The notes: generated from the letters alone by a model not told the origin. DNA of 13,528 bases from an uncultured bacterium (GCA_900549415.1 URNX01000067.1:1-13528), one strand, 5' to 3'; positions 1 through 6,493 are shown, counted from the stretch's first letter. Translations and numbers: made by a program.

Positions 1-39
1 AGATCTACACTCTTTCCCTACACGACGCTCTTCCGATCT
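1..39 (+). other. Illumina adapter left in the contig (not genomic)
   Basis: These bases match the 3' part of the Illumina universal/read-1 adapter, beginning AGATCTACACTCTTT and ending GCTCTTCCGATCT. This is a recognised synthetic sequence. Genomic sequence starts at base 40. The adapter shows that this edge is a sequencing/assembly edge, so the gene cut here is truncated artificially, not biologically. Confidence 0.97.
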
Positions 40-194
40 CGCCCGCCCCGCGCCCCATGCCTCCGCCTCCGCCGCCGCGACCCGCACCGCGCCCGATGCC
101 CCCGCCGGGACGTTATGATGCGCCGCCGCGACCCGCGCCGCGTCCGATGCCGCCCCCGCCGCCGAGACATCATGATGCTCCGCCGCGCTGGTGA
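40..194 (+). CDS. C-terminal end of a Pro/Arg-rich protein (5' truncated by contig edge)
   Basis: The frame ending in TGG TGA at 189-194 is open back to the adapter and reads as a tail of about 50 residues rich in proline, arginine, alanine and methionine. It contains imperfect repeats of the unit DAPPRPAPRPMPPP. The DNA word CCGCCGCGA recurs at 72 and 123, and nearly again at 180, so the units are about 17-19 residues long. A perfect terminator follows 10 bases after the stop, which supports this as a real gene end. No function can be assigned. Such tails are common at the ends of secreted or surface proteins, but that is only a possibility here. The opposite strand is also open, as expected for GC-rich repeats, but lacks a matching terminator. 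Confidence 0.6.
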
Positions 195-204
195 GTGTGT
201 ATTT

Positions 205-249
205 GCCGATTGCCGACAGCTGGAAAGGTTGTCCGCAATCGGCTTTTTT
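205..249 (+). terminator. Rho-independent terminator
   Basis: Perfect 9-bp arms GCCGATTGC (205-213) and GCAATCGGC (235-243) are followed by six T (244-249). An inner GACA/TGTC pairing (215-218 with 230-233) extends the stem past one mismatch. It sits just after the stop at 192-194 and ends the upstream transcript. Between it and 375 no gene is visible apart from the promoter proposed below. Confidence 0.9.
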
Positions 250-341
250 GTTGGTTGAAAAAGAGTTTGCGGTACTCGGAGAGAGTTTTTGTGTCTCTTG
301 GCTTGCCGGGCGCTTGTGCAGGAAAATTTTCTGAAAACAAT

Positions 342-369
342 TTGAATTTTCGGAAAAACGGGGTATGTT
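342..369 (+). promoter_or_regulatory. Candidate promoter giving a leaderless transcript
   Basis: TTGAAT (342-347) is separated by 16 bp from TATGTT (364-369). The expected transcription start, about 7 bp after the -10 box, falls on or next to the ATG at 376. That gene has no recognisable Shine-Dalgarno sequence, which fits a leaderless message. The call rests on hexamer similarity only. Confidence 0.35.
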
Positions 370-375
370 TCCGGT

Positions 376-633
376 ATGAAAAACATCAATCCCCCCAAAT
401 ATCATTTTACTCGTCCGAACCCGGAAGCTATGCCGGAGGCTCGTTTCCTTGTCTGCCCGAAATGCGGAGAAATGCTTATTCCCGCAGATATCGAGACGTT
501 CGCGACATGTCCGTTCTGCAACACTCATCTGGATTACTCTGCGGAGCTGGAGGATTTTATTCTCGCGCCCATCGTCGCCCGCTGGGAGAATGCGGCGAAC
601 GCCTTCAAGATGGCTCAGCGCGGAGGAAATTGA
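376..633 (+). CDS. Small zinc-ribbon protein, 85 aa, function unknown
   Basis: The 85-residue protein carries two CxxC knuckles, CPKC (Cys27/Cys30) and CPFC (Cys45/Cys48), spaced as in a rubredoxin-like zinc ribbon that would bind one Zn. An acidic/hydrophobic C-terminal stretch (about 50-80) looks helical. No signal peptide or membrane segment is visible, so it is probably cytoplasmic. Zinc ribbons of this size often contact nucleic acid or proteins, but nothing here identifies the partner. The next gene starts 12 bases after the stop, with its own Shine-Dalgarno sequence, so the two are probably co-transcribed. The ATG at 376 is chosen because an ATG at 364 meets a stop after four codons. 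No Shine-Dalgarno sequence precedes 376. A longer frame at 195-752 overlaps it but runs across the terminator and has no coding character. Confidence 0.72.
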   Translation: MKNINPPKYHFTRPNPEAMPEARFLVCPKCGEMLIPADIETFATCPFCNTHLDYSAELEDFILAPIVARWENAANAFKMAQRGGN

Positions 634-645
634 CGGAGGGCGCCG

Positions 646-1338
646 ATGAACCGGGCTGGACTGCTGATTCTTCTTCTCTTCCCCTTTGTGCTTTGTGCGG
701 AAGTTTTTTCCCTGTGGCCGTTTTCCGGAAACGGAACGATCGTGCCGGATGAAGTCGCGGGAAATTCACCGCTCTGGACTGAAAATGTAATTGTAAACGG
801 GCAGTCTCTGGAACTTGGCGTTTCGATGAACCAGAATCCGCTTGATCTCTGTTTTCAGAATCTGCGGAAAATGCATCCGGATGCGGTTTTCGCGGCAAAC
901 AAAGAATCTCTGCTTGCAGAAATCAAACTCAAGAACGGTCTTCGCCGCAGAATTCTTCTGCTTTCGGTTCATGGAATTTATCCGGTGCTCTCGTTCTCCA
1001 TGGATATTCCCGCATCGGATTTGAAACCGAAGGACTGGCCTTCTGAATTCCCTCTGCCGCCGGGAGCAAAACCGCAGATGACCATGCGGTTCCCGAAGCG
1101 CGACGCGGTGTACGGGGCGTTTTCATCAGAGTTCGATGTTCCGCAGACGCTTTCTTCACTCGGCGCGTCGCTGACGGCGATGGGATGGAAGAGCGTTTCC
1201 GGTGAACATTTCGATCCATCATCCGGAAACGGCGAAATCTTCATGAAAGAAAATCCGTCGTCTCTGATGGTCATCGGATTAACTCCGCAGAAGAACGGCG
1301 GATGCTTCGGGACGCTCTATCAGCGGCGGAACAAATAA
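646..1338 (+). CDS. Secreted/periplasmic protein of unknown function, 230 aa
   Basis: The N-terminus is a clear Sec signal peptide: a short basic start, a hydrophobic core of leucines and phenylalanines, and a likely signal-peptidase I site near residue 18 (VLCA, then EV). The sequence around the cysteine does not fit a lipobox, so a lipoprotein is unlikely. The mature part (about 210 residues) is mixed alpha/beta, with a proline-rich segment near residues 125-145 (DWPSEFPLPPGAKP). That segment may start a second small domain, a layout seen in other hypothetical envelope proteins. No catalytic motif is recognised. GGAGG at 635-639 lies 6 bases before the ATG. The gene sits 12 bases after the zinc-ribbon gene and converges on larB. 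No hairpin with a T-tract separates the two convergent ends. Confidence 0.75.
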   Translation: MNRAGLLILLLFPFVLCAEVFSLWPFSGNGTIVPDEVAGNSPLWTENVIVNGQSLELGVSMNQNPLDLCFQNLRKMHPDAVFAANKESLLAEIKLKNGLRRRILLLSVHGIYPVLSFSMDIPASDLKPKDWPSEFPLPPGAKPQMTMRFPKRDAVYGAFSSEFDVPQTLSSLGASLTAMGWKSVSGEHFDPSSGNGEIFMKENPSSLMVIGLTPQKNGGCFGTLYQRRNK

Positions 1339-1339
1339 T

Positions 1340-1376
1340 CCGTCATCAGTTCCGTCACTTCTCCGTCAATCCGTCA
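1340..1376 (-). repeat. Four TGACGG words at the 3' end of larB
   Basis: On the minus strand TGACGG occurs four times in 37 bases (plus-strand CCGTCA at 1340, 1352, 1363 and 1371), spanning the larB stop codon and the gap to the convergent gene. Spacing is irregular (12, 11 and 8). It may be slippage-derived or a protein-binding cluster. There is no hairpin with a T-tract. Confidence 0.5.
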
Positions 1377-2028
1377 CTTGAATTCGATTCAGCATTCTTG
1401 CACACGCGCAGGCGGCGCCGAATCCGTTATCGATATTGACGACGGTTACGCCGGAGGCGCAGCTGTTGATCATGGCGAGCAGGGCGGTTACTCCGCCGAA
1501 CGACGCCCCGTAGCCGACGCTGGTCGGGACTGCGATGACGGGCGCGGCGACGAGTCCGGCAATGACGCTCGGGAGCGCACCTTCCATTCCGGCAACGGCA
1601 ATGACGGCGTCCGCTTTCCGGATTTCCTCAATGCGGTTCAGCAGACGGTGGATGCCCGCAACGCCGACGTCGGGAATGAGGCGGGCGGAGATTCCGCAGA
1701 TTGCGAGCGTATCGCAGGCTTCTTCCGCAACGGGCAGGTCGGAGGTTCCGGCGCAGACAACGGCGACGGTTCCCGGACGTTTTTGAACATAGTCGCGCAT
1801 CAGTGCTGTTTTTGCATTTTCATGAATTTCCGCTTCGGGGATTTCCCGGCGGATGACGGGGATTGCTTCAGGCTTCAGCCGGGTTGCCAGCACGGGCTTT
1901 CCCGCTTTGTGAAGCTGTTTCATGATGTCGGCAATCTGTTCCGGCGTTTTTCCCGCACCGAAAATGAATTCGGGGAAGCCGCAGCGTTTTTTGCGGTCAA
2001 AGTCAAGATTTGCAAAAGGCTCGGTCAT
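1366..2028 (-). CDS. larB: LarB: pyridinium-3,5-biscarboxylate mononucleotide synthase (nickel pincer cofactor)
   Basis: LarB carries out the first step of nickel-pincer nucleotide synthesis. It carboxylates nicotinic acid adenine dinucleotide and hydrolyses it to pyridinium-3,5-biscarboxylic acid mononucleotide, which LarE and LarC convert to the Ni cofactor of lactate racemase-type enzymes. The PurE-like domain is unmistakable: residues 92-102 (CAGTSDLPVAE), 146-152 (AGMEGAL), 168-179 (PTSVGYGASFGG) and NSCASGVTVVNIDNGFG from 188. The cysteine of NSCA (Cys190) is the likely catalytic nucleophile of the family. The N-terminal DFDRKKRCGFPEFIFGAGKTPEQ region is also typical. At 220 aa it is slightly short at the N-terminus compared with most members. 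The ATG overlaps the upstream glycosyltransferase stop (ATGA), and AGGAGG at 2036-2041 lies 7 bases before it, inside that gene, so translation is probably coupled. larC and larE are not in the window. Confidence 0.93.
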   Translation of the reverse strand: MTEPFANLDFDRKKRCGFPEFIFGAGKTPEQIADIMKQLHKAGKPVLATRLKPEAIPVIRREIPEAEIHENAKTALMRDYVQKRPGTVAVVCAGTSDLPVAEEACDTLAICGISARLIPDVGVAGIHRLLNRIEEIRKADAVIAVAGMEGALPSVIAGLVAAPVIAVPTSVGYGASFGGVTALLAMINSCASGVTVVNIDNGFGAACACARMLNRIQVTD

Positions 2029-3161
2029 TTGTCCGCCTCCTGTTTTGAAATCAGTTTTTCAAAAAGCGCCAGATATTTCTGCGCGATGCGTTCCCAGGAC
2101 TGCGTTTTCAGAATTTCGAGAGCGTGTCCGGCGTATTCACGGCGTTTCTCATCGGTCAGCTGCGGGTAAAGGTCGGCAATTTCCTCCGGCGAGGCGGGGT
2201 TGACGAGCCGTCCGTTCCAGCCGTCGCGCAGAACTTCCGCAATGCCGGGAATGCGGGTCGCAATGACCGGACAGCCGGCGGCGAGACTTTCGAGGATGGT
2301 GAGCGGCATTCCTTCCAGAACTGAAGGCTGGAGGAAGAAGCGGCAGCGGGTGAGCAGAAAATTGCGGTCGTTCTTGTCAACTTTTCCGATCAGATGAATC
2401 TTGTCGGAAAGTCCGAGTCCGGTGATCTGCTGTTTCAGCGCTTCTTCCTCCTGTCCGCTTCCAGCCATGATGAGCGGCGGTGCGTTGAAGTTGCGCTGCT
2501 TCATCAGGGCATAGGCGTCGACAAGATAGTTGAGTCCCTTGTTCCGGTGCAGGCGGCAGACTGTGAGGTCGAATCCGCGGTCAAGCCCCAGTTCCTGCAG
2601 TTTCTGCTGAAGAGCTGCGGATGGAATGGGATTGCCGATTCCTTCACAGCCGTTTTCAATATAGAGCGCCTTCGGGGAAGGGAGGAGGCTGTCGATGGTT
2701 TCGCAGATGCCGCTTCCGACTCCGGTCACCGCGCCGGCGTGCCGCATAGCCCAGATCATGCGGCGGGAGATGAGCCAGTGTCTGCGGTAGCGGGAACCGT
2801 CGTGAACGTCTCCGACGTGCGAGGTGAGAACCGCCGGGATTCCGTATTTCTGTGAAAATTTTACTGCAAGCCAGCCGGTCGGGTAGATCTGGTGCGCATG
2901 AATGATGTCGAATTTGTATTGCTTGTGCAGACGGAGCAGTTCGCGTTTCGGCGAGCCGAGGAACCAGACTTCGGAGCGGCTCCGCTTGTAGTAATACACG
3001 GGATAATCGAACTTCGGCGTTTCCTTCATCCCGCGCGGAGTTTTCGCGAGAACCACGACGTTGTGTCCGAGCCGGATAAAGGTTTTTGCGAGTGTGTCTA
3101 CCACATTTTCGAGTCCGCCCGTTTTAGGCAGGAAAGTTGAGGTGAACAGACAGATATTCAT
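2025..3161 (-). CDS. Family 4 glycosyltransferase (GT-B fold), 378 aa
   Basis: The protein transfers a sugar from an activated nucleotide donor with retention of configuration and is probably cytoplasmic or peripheral at the inner membrane. The N-terminal Rossmann half opens with FTSTFLPKTGGLENVV (residues 7-21), the usual GT4 acceptor-side glycine motif, and has IHAHQIYPTGW (87-97). The C-terminal half carries GSGQEEEALKQ (234-244) and the EX7E donor motif EGMPLTILE with Glu283 and Glu291. Length is normal for the family. The acceptor cannot be told from sequence; glycolipid, capsule or lipopolysaccharide synthesis are the usual roles. A TGAGG Shine-Dalgarno sequence overlaps the stop of the upstream CpXC gene 6 bases away. 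The 3' end overlaps larB by 4 bp. It is the middle gene of an apparent three-gene operon whose members share no obvious pathway. Confidence 0.9.
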   Translation of the reverse strand: MNICLFTSTFLPKTGGLENVVDTLAKTFIRLGHNVVVLAKTPRGMKETPKFDYPVYYYKRSRSEVWFLGSPKRELLRLHKQYKFDIIHAHQIYPTGWLAVKFSQKYGIPAVLTSHVGDVHDGSRYRRHWLISRRMIWAMRHAGAVTGVGSGICETIDSLLPSPKALYIENGCEGIGNPIPSAALQQKLQELGLDRGFDLTVCRLHRNKGLNYLVDAYALMKQRNFNAPPLIMAGSGQEEEALKQQITGLGLSDKIHLIGKVDKNDRNFLLTRCRFFLQPSVLEGMPLTILESLAAGCPVIATRIPGIAEVLRDGWNGRLVNPASPEEIADLYPQLTDEKRREYAGHALEILKTQSWERIAQKYLALFEKLISKQEADK

Positions 3162-3167
3162 GTTTCC

Positions 3168-3833
3168 TCACACCTGGATTTTGTTGATGTAAGGGAGCAT
3201 GTAATCATGGTCGATGAGAATATGCTGTTCCGATTCGGGCGGGAGAAGCGGGAGGAGCTTTTCCGAAATGTTGTTGTAGATGTCTTCCGTGAGGTTGTAG
3301 AGCTTCGGTTTGAATTCGTCGTCGAGGACGGAGAAAAGGGGCTGGCCTTTGTCGTCTTTGCCGCAGAAGAGAATTCCTTTGCACTCCTGATGATCGCGCT
3401 TGAGTATGGCGGCGAAAACCATTTTGAGCACAAACATCACCCGGTCGTCATATCCGGCGTCGAAGATGCGGATTGCTTCGAGGAGTGCTGTATAGCCGAT
3501 GACCACACGGTGCGGAAATTCATTGGAAAGGTTCATATCCGCCATGATCTTGCGGACATTTTCATTCTGTTCGTTGATTTTTCCCCAGCCTTCTTTCTGC
3601 TGGCAGCACTGAATGAGAAGCGGGGTTGTATCGGACATGTCATGATAGAGAAGGTCGTAGCGCACGACGGTTTCCGATCCGCACTTTGTGCATTTCATTT
3701 TAAAGAGAGAGCCGTCGAGCACTTTTCCTTTAAGCTCCGGGTCGAGCGATACGTTGACGGAATCGTAGAAGCGGAACTGGTTTTCCGCGCCGCATTTCGG
3801 GCATTTCAGTATTTCTTCGCGAACAAGTGACAT
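3168..3833 (-). CDS. CpXC-domain zinc-ribbon protein, 221 aa
   Basis: The N-terminal 60 residues match the CpXC domain: CPKC (Cys11/Cys14), then the conserved VNVSLDPELKGKVLDGSLF stretch (26-44), then CTKC (Cys48/Cys51). The four cysteines should bind one zinc. The remaining 160 residues are mostly helical by composition (DLLYHDMSDTTPLLIQ, then a long segment ending in YMLPYINKIQV) and lack a membrane span. The family's function is not established. It is the first gene of the minus-strand operon with the glycosyltransferase and larB. AGGAGG at 3839-3844 lies 5 bases before the ATG, a strong ribosome binding site. A divergent gene pair starts about 170 bases away. Confidence 0.87.
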   Translation of the reverse strand: MSLVREEILKCPKCGAENQFRFYDSVNVSLDPELKGKVLDGSLFKMKCTKCGSETVVRYDLLYHDMSDTTPLLIQCCQQKEGWGKINEQNENVRKIMADMNLSNEFPHRVVIGYTALLEAIRIFDAGYDDRVMFVLKMVFAAILKRDHQECKGILFCGKDDKGQPLFSVLDDEFKPKLYNLTEDIYNNISEKLLPLLPPESEQHILIDHDYMLPYINKIQV

Positions 3834-3858
3834 GATTTCCTCCTCATTACTGCGGATT

Positions 3859-3886
3859 ACAATAGCATAAAAAGAGTTTTTATCAA
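3859..3886 (-). promoter_or_regulatory. Promoter of the CpXC-GT-larB operon (extended -10)
   Basis: On the minus strand TTGATA (3886-3881) is followed after 16 bp by TATTGT (3864-3859). TGC immediately before the -10 box gives an extended -10 element. Predicted transcription starts about 20 bases before the ATG at 3833, leaving room for the strong Shine-Dalgarno sequence. Confidence 0.55.
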
Positions 3887-3925
3887 GAAAAATACGGAAA
3901 AATGCATAAAAGCCTTTTTTTTGAT

Positions 3926-3954
3926 TTGCAGAACGGAAAAGGTTATGCTATATT
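3926..3954 (+). promoter_or_regulatory. Promoter of the 4007-6493 operon (extended -10)
   Basis: TGCTATATT at 3946-3954 is an extended -10 element. The best matching -35 is TTGCAG (3926-3931), 17 bp upstream. An alternative pairing is TTGATT (3921-3926), 17 bp, TATGCT (3944-3949). Either gives a leader of roughly 45-50 bases before the ATG at 4007, which has GAGGTG at 3997-4002 as ribosome binding site. Confidence 0.55.
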
Positions 3955-4006
3955 CAGTCCTGAAAGTATAAAAAAGAACATTCGGACTAACTTTTTGAGG
4001 TGAATC

Positions 4007-5218
4007 ATGGCAGAGATCAAGCCGGACGGAACCGGACATAAGACAATCAAACTGACCCCGGTCGGGACGGGAACTCCCGAAAACGAGGGCGTTGGAACCA
4101 GCACGGTTAAAGTCAGCCGCGCCGCACTGAAACCGCAGGCTCCTGCGGAAGACCTCGAAAAAACTCAGGCAATTCCGCTCAAAAAACTGAAGCCGCTTGC
4201 CGCAAAACCGGTCGATTCCCCGTTCGGCAAAAAGCTGACGCTCGGCGGAACAACCCAGGTGCTTTCCCCGAAAAAAGTGGAAACTTCAACAAAGGGCATT
4301 CCCCTTTCCGGCATTTCCAGCGTCCCGAAAGCGGCTGTTGATGACAGCGATCTGACTGCAACGGTCCGCCTGAACCGCCCGGCTCCGAAAGTGATGTCCA
4401 CTCACTCCACCCCGATTTCCACGAAATCTGTTCCGCTCTCTGTTGGTGCGCGTCCCGCCGTGGCTTCTCCGCTCGGAGCTCAGCCGCCAGTTGCGGATGC
4501 CGCCCCGTCCCTGAAGGGTGCAGCCGCTCCTAAAGTCGGCACCGCGACAACGGGCATCAAGATCGGTACTGCGACGACCAGCATTCACCTCGGCGCAAAA
4601 CCCGCCCAGAAGATCGGGCACGGCGCAGGTGTTTCCACTTCGACAACGGGCATCAAGATCGGCACTGCGACGACCAGCATCCGTCTCGGCACAAAGCCGA
4701 CTGCCGGCGCAGCCACGGTCAAGCTCGTTCCGCCGCAGCCCGCGGAAGAAGATGCGCTGGAATCCGCTCAGACCGTCAAGATCGGCGGAGTCGCAATGCC
4801 CGGCGCCGGCACGGTTAAACTGAAATCCCCGGTCGTCCCCGCCGCACCCGCAGAAGCGCCCGAAGTCGACAAGGTCGATGAACTTGTTCCCGCTCCCGCC
4901 GTGGAAGAGCCCGCGGTCGAAGAAGAACCGGCCGCTGTACTCTCCACCGATGAGGAGCCAGTTGCGGAAGAATCTGCAGAGGAGTCCTCCGAAGAGATCG
5001 CGGAAGATGCAGACGAAAAGAGCGATTTCAAACTTCCGGATTATGATGTTGCCGGAACTCCCGCGCCGAAAGCGCACTGGCTGTTCACCGTGACCTCCTG
5101 CGTTGCGCTGATCTGCCTGATTGTCTGGGTTCTGCTTGCCGCGGTTCAGTTCCTGAATCACTGGCAGGGCATGGATATCCAGCTTCCGGGACTCTCCTTC
5201 CTCTCCGCAGGAAAGTAA
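4007..5218 (+). CDS. Tail-anchored low-complexity protein with repeated T-[VI]-[KR]-[LIV] motifs, 403 aa
   Basis: Three parts are visible. Residues 1-285 are low-complexity, rich in Ala, Pro, Lys, Thr and Val. They carry a short motif of Thr-aliphatic-basic-aliphatic at intervals: KTIKL, STVKV, ATVRL, ATVKL, QTVKI, GTVKL, plus relatives TTGIKIG, TTSIHLG and TTSIRLG. Residues about 285-345 are strongly acidic (many Glu, Asp and Ser). Residues about 358-382 form a single hydrophobic membrane segment, followed by a tail of some 20 residues. The long N-terminal part should therefore face the cytoplasm. There is no signal peptide and no enzymatic domain. I recall similar motif-rich proteins in Lentisphaerae and Verrucomicrobia but know no established function. 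The motif could be a docking or Thr-phosphorylation site; that is inference. The start has a good Shine-Dalgarno sequence 4 bases away. The next gene follows after 24 bases. Confidence 0.85.
   Translation: MAEIKPDGTGHKTIKLTPVGTGTPENEGVGTSTVKVSRAALKPQAPAEDLEKTQAIPLKKLKPLAAKPVDSPFGKKLTLGGTTQVLSPKKVETSTKGIPLSGISSVPKAAVDDSDLTATVRLNRPAPKVMSTHSTPISTKSVPLSVGARPAVASPLGAQPPVADAAPSLKGAAAPKVGTATTGIKIGTATTSIHLGAKPAQKIGHGAGVSTSTTGIKIGTATTSIRLGTKPTAGAATVKLVPPQPAEEDALESAQTVKIGGVAMPGAGTVKLKSPVVPAAPAEAPEVDKVDELVPAPAVEEPAVEEEPAAVLSTDEEPVAEESAEESSEEIAEDADEKSDFKLPDYDVAGTPAPKAHWLFTVTSCVALICLIVWVLLAAVQFLNHWQGMDIQLPGLSFLSAGK
4545..4699 (+). repeat. Direct repeat pair, period 96 bp, inside the low-complexity gene
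   Basis: The DNA at 4545-4603 recurs at 4641-4699 with few changes, both beginning CGACAACGGGCATCAAGATC. Each copy encodes TTGIKIGTATTSI[HR]LG[AT]KP. The offset of 96 bp equals 32 codons, so the frame is kept. High nucleotide identity, including synonymous sites, points to a recent in-frame duplication that could expand or contract. Confidence 0.9.
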
Positions 5219-5242
5219 GTCCGTTCTCCCGGAGGAAAAAGA

Positions 5243-6493
5243 ATGGGTTTCCTGACAATCCTGATAACAATGATTGTTGTGCTCTCCTTTTTCCGTTTTC
5301 TGGGAAAAATGCTTGCGGTGCGGAGTTCGCCGTCTGACGGCGGCTCCGCAGAACAGAAATCTTTCACGTTCTCCGCTTCCGGTTCTTATGTCTCTCCGGG
5401 TGTGTGGATGGGGATTGCCGAGAATACCGATCTTGAATATATCCGACCGGAGAACGGCAGCCGCTTTCCAAGCCTGCGCGGCGTCATCAATGACCGTCTG
5501 GTGAATGTGTATATTCCGGAGGGAGAGGACTGGGAACGCCGCACGGTCGCTTCGGTTCTCTTCCGCTCGCCGGGAAAAGCCGGATTGCGGATTCTGCTGG
5601 ATGATGAACCTGTCCTGCGCGGTATTTTCGCCGGACAGCGCGTCTATAAGCTGTCCGGAATTGATAATCCCCGTCTGCAATGCGCTGCTTCCAGCGAAAA
5701 AGCTTTGATCGAAGCTTTGACGCCGGTCAGAATGAACATCCTGAAGAACGCGCTTGGATTTTTCCGTTATCTGGACGTTACCGATCAGTATGTGGTGATC
5801 CGCGTTCCCGGAATCTGCAATGATGAGGACTCTCTGGTTCATCTGATCAGTTTCATTATTTCCTTTGCCGAGAACTGGGAGAAGAGTTCTGTTGCATCCC
5901 CTGCCGGTCCGATACACGTTGAGCATGCAGAACCGGTTCCTGAACTCAAAACACCGAAGATCGTTCCTCCGTTTTCCGAACCTGTTCCGGAACCGGAAGT
6001 AGAGCCTGAACCCAAATCTGTTGAGGCAGAAAAAGAGGAAATCCCCGTTGCATCCGAACCGTCTCCCGAACCGGAATCCGCACCGGAGCCGGAAGCAGTT
6101 CCCGAACCCGCACCTGCGGCAGTTCCGCTGGATCAGACTGCGTTCACCTCTCAGCTCTTCGGTTCTTCGTTCCCCGGTGAGAAGGAGCGGAAGATTTTTG
6201 CCGATGCAAAGGGAACGCGCGTGGAGTGGAGCGGCGTTCTGCGTTCCGCGAATTCCTTCGGTTCCGACTTCGCCTTGGGCAAAGGTCCCGCAGTCAAAGC
6301 GACTTTTGAGATTGCGGAGGTTACGGGTTCGTATTCAATGAAGAGCAAAATCCGCGCCACAGTCTGTCTGCCGGAATCGGCGCTGCCGCGTCTGAAAAAC
6401 CATACGGGCGAAACGTTCCGTTTTTCCGGCGTTCTGGAAAAGATGGAACCTTATGCGCGCGAATTGATTCTGCTTGACGGCGAGCTTCTCTGA
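5243..6493 (+). CDS. Membrane-anchored protein with Pro/Glu linker and possible OB-fold C-terminal domain, 416 aa
   Basis: Residues 3-24 (FLTILITMIVVLSFFRFLG...) form one N-terminal membrane anchor. A globular domain of about 190 residues follows, with no motif I recognise. Residues about 230-295 are a linker of PEPE/EPEP-type repeats that could bridge a distance. The last 100 residues, starting near GTRVEWSGVLRSANSFGSDF and ending GETFRFSGVLEKMEPYARELILLDGELL, are beta-rich and resemble an OB-fold of the tRNA_anti/nucleic-acid-binding-like type. The fold assignment is an inference from pattern only. GGAGG at 5231-5235 lies 7 bases before the ATG, and only 24 bases separate it from the preceding tail-anchored protein gene. 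Both are single-span membrane proteins of unknown function, probably made together. No terminator hairpin is seen after the stop. Confidence 0.8.
   Translation: MGFLTILITMIVVLSFFRFLGKMLAVRSSPSDGGSAEQKSFTFSASGSYVSPGVWMGIAENTDLEYIRPENGSRFPSLRGVINDRLVNVYIPEGEDWERRTVASVLFRSPGKAGLRILLDDEPVLRGIFAGQRVYKLSGIDNPRLQCAASSEKALIEALTPVRMNILKNALGFFRYLDVTDQYVVIRVPGICNDEDSLVHLISFIISFAENWEKSSVASPAGPIHVEHAEPVPELKTPKIVPPFSEPVPEPEVEPEPKSVEAEKEEIPVASEPSPEPESAPEPEAVPEPAPAAVPLDQTAFTSQLFGSSFPGEKERKIFADAKGTRVEWSGVLRSANSFGSDFALGKGPAVKATFEIAEVTGSYSMKSKIRATVCLPESALPRLKNHTGETFRFSGVLEKMEPYARELILLDGELL

Noticed and set aside
195..752. Plus-strand frame of 185 codons overlapping the zinc-ribbon and secreted protein genes
   Set aside because: It runs through a perfect terminator, lacks any domain, and is out of frame with the CxxC zinc-ribbon and signal-peptide genes that have clear coding character.
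1378..2169. Plus-strand frame of 263 codons opposite larB and the glycosyltransferase end
   Set aside because: It is a shadow of larB codons (Asp/Gly-rich, no domain); larB is unmistakable on the other strand.
4286..5926. Minus-strand frame of 546 codons opposite the two membrane-protein genes
   Set aside because: It is Arg/Gly-rich shadow translation spanning an intergenic gap and two genes that have ribosome binding sites, membrane segments and in-frame repeats on the plus strand.
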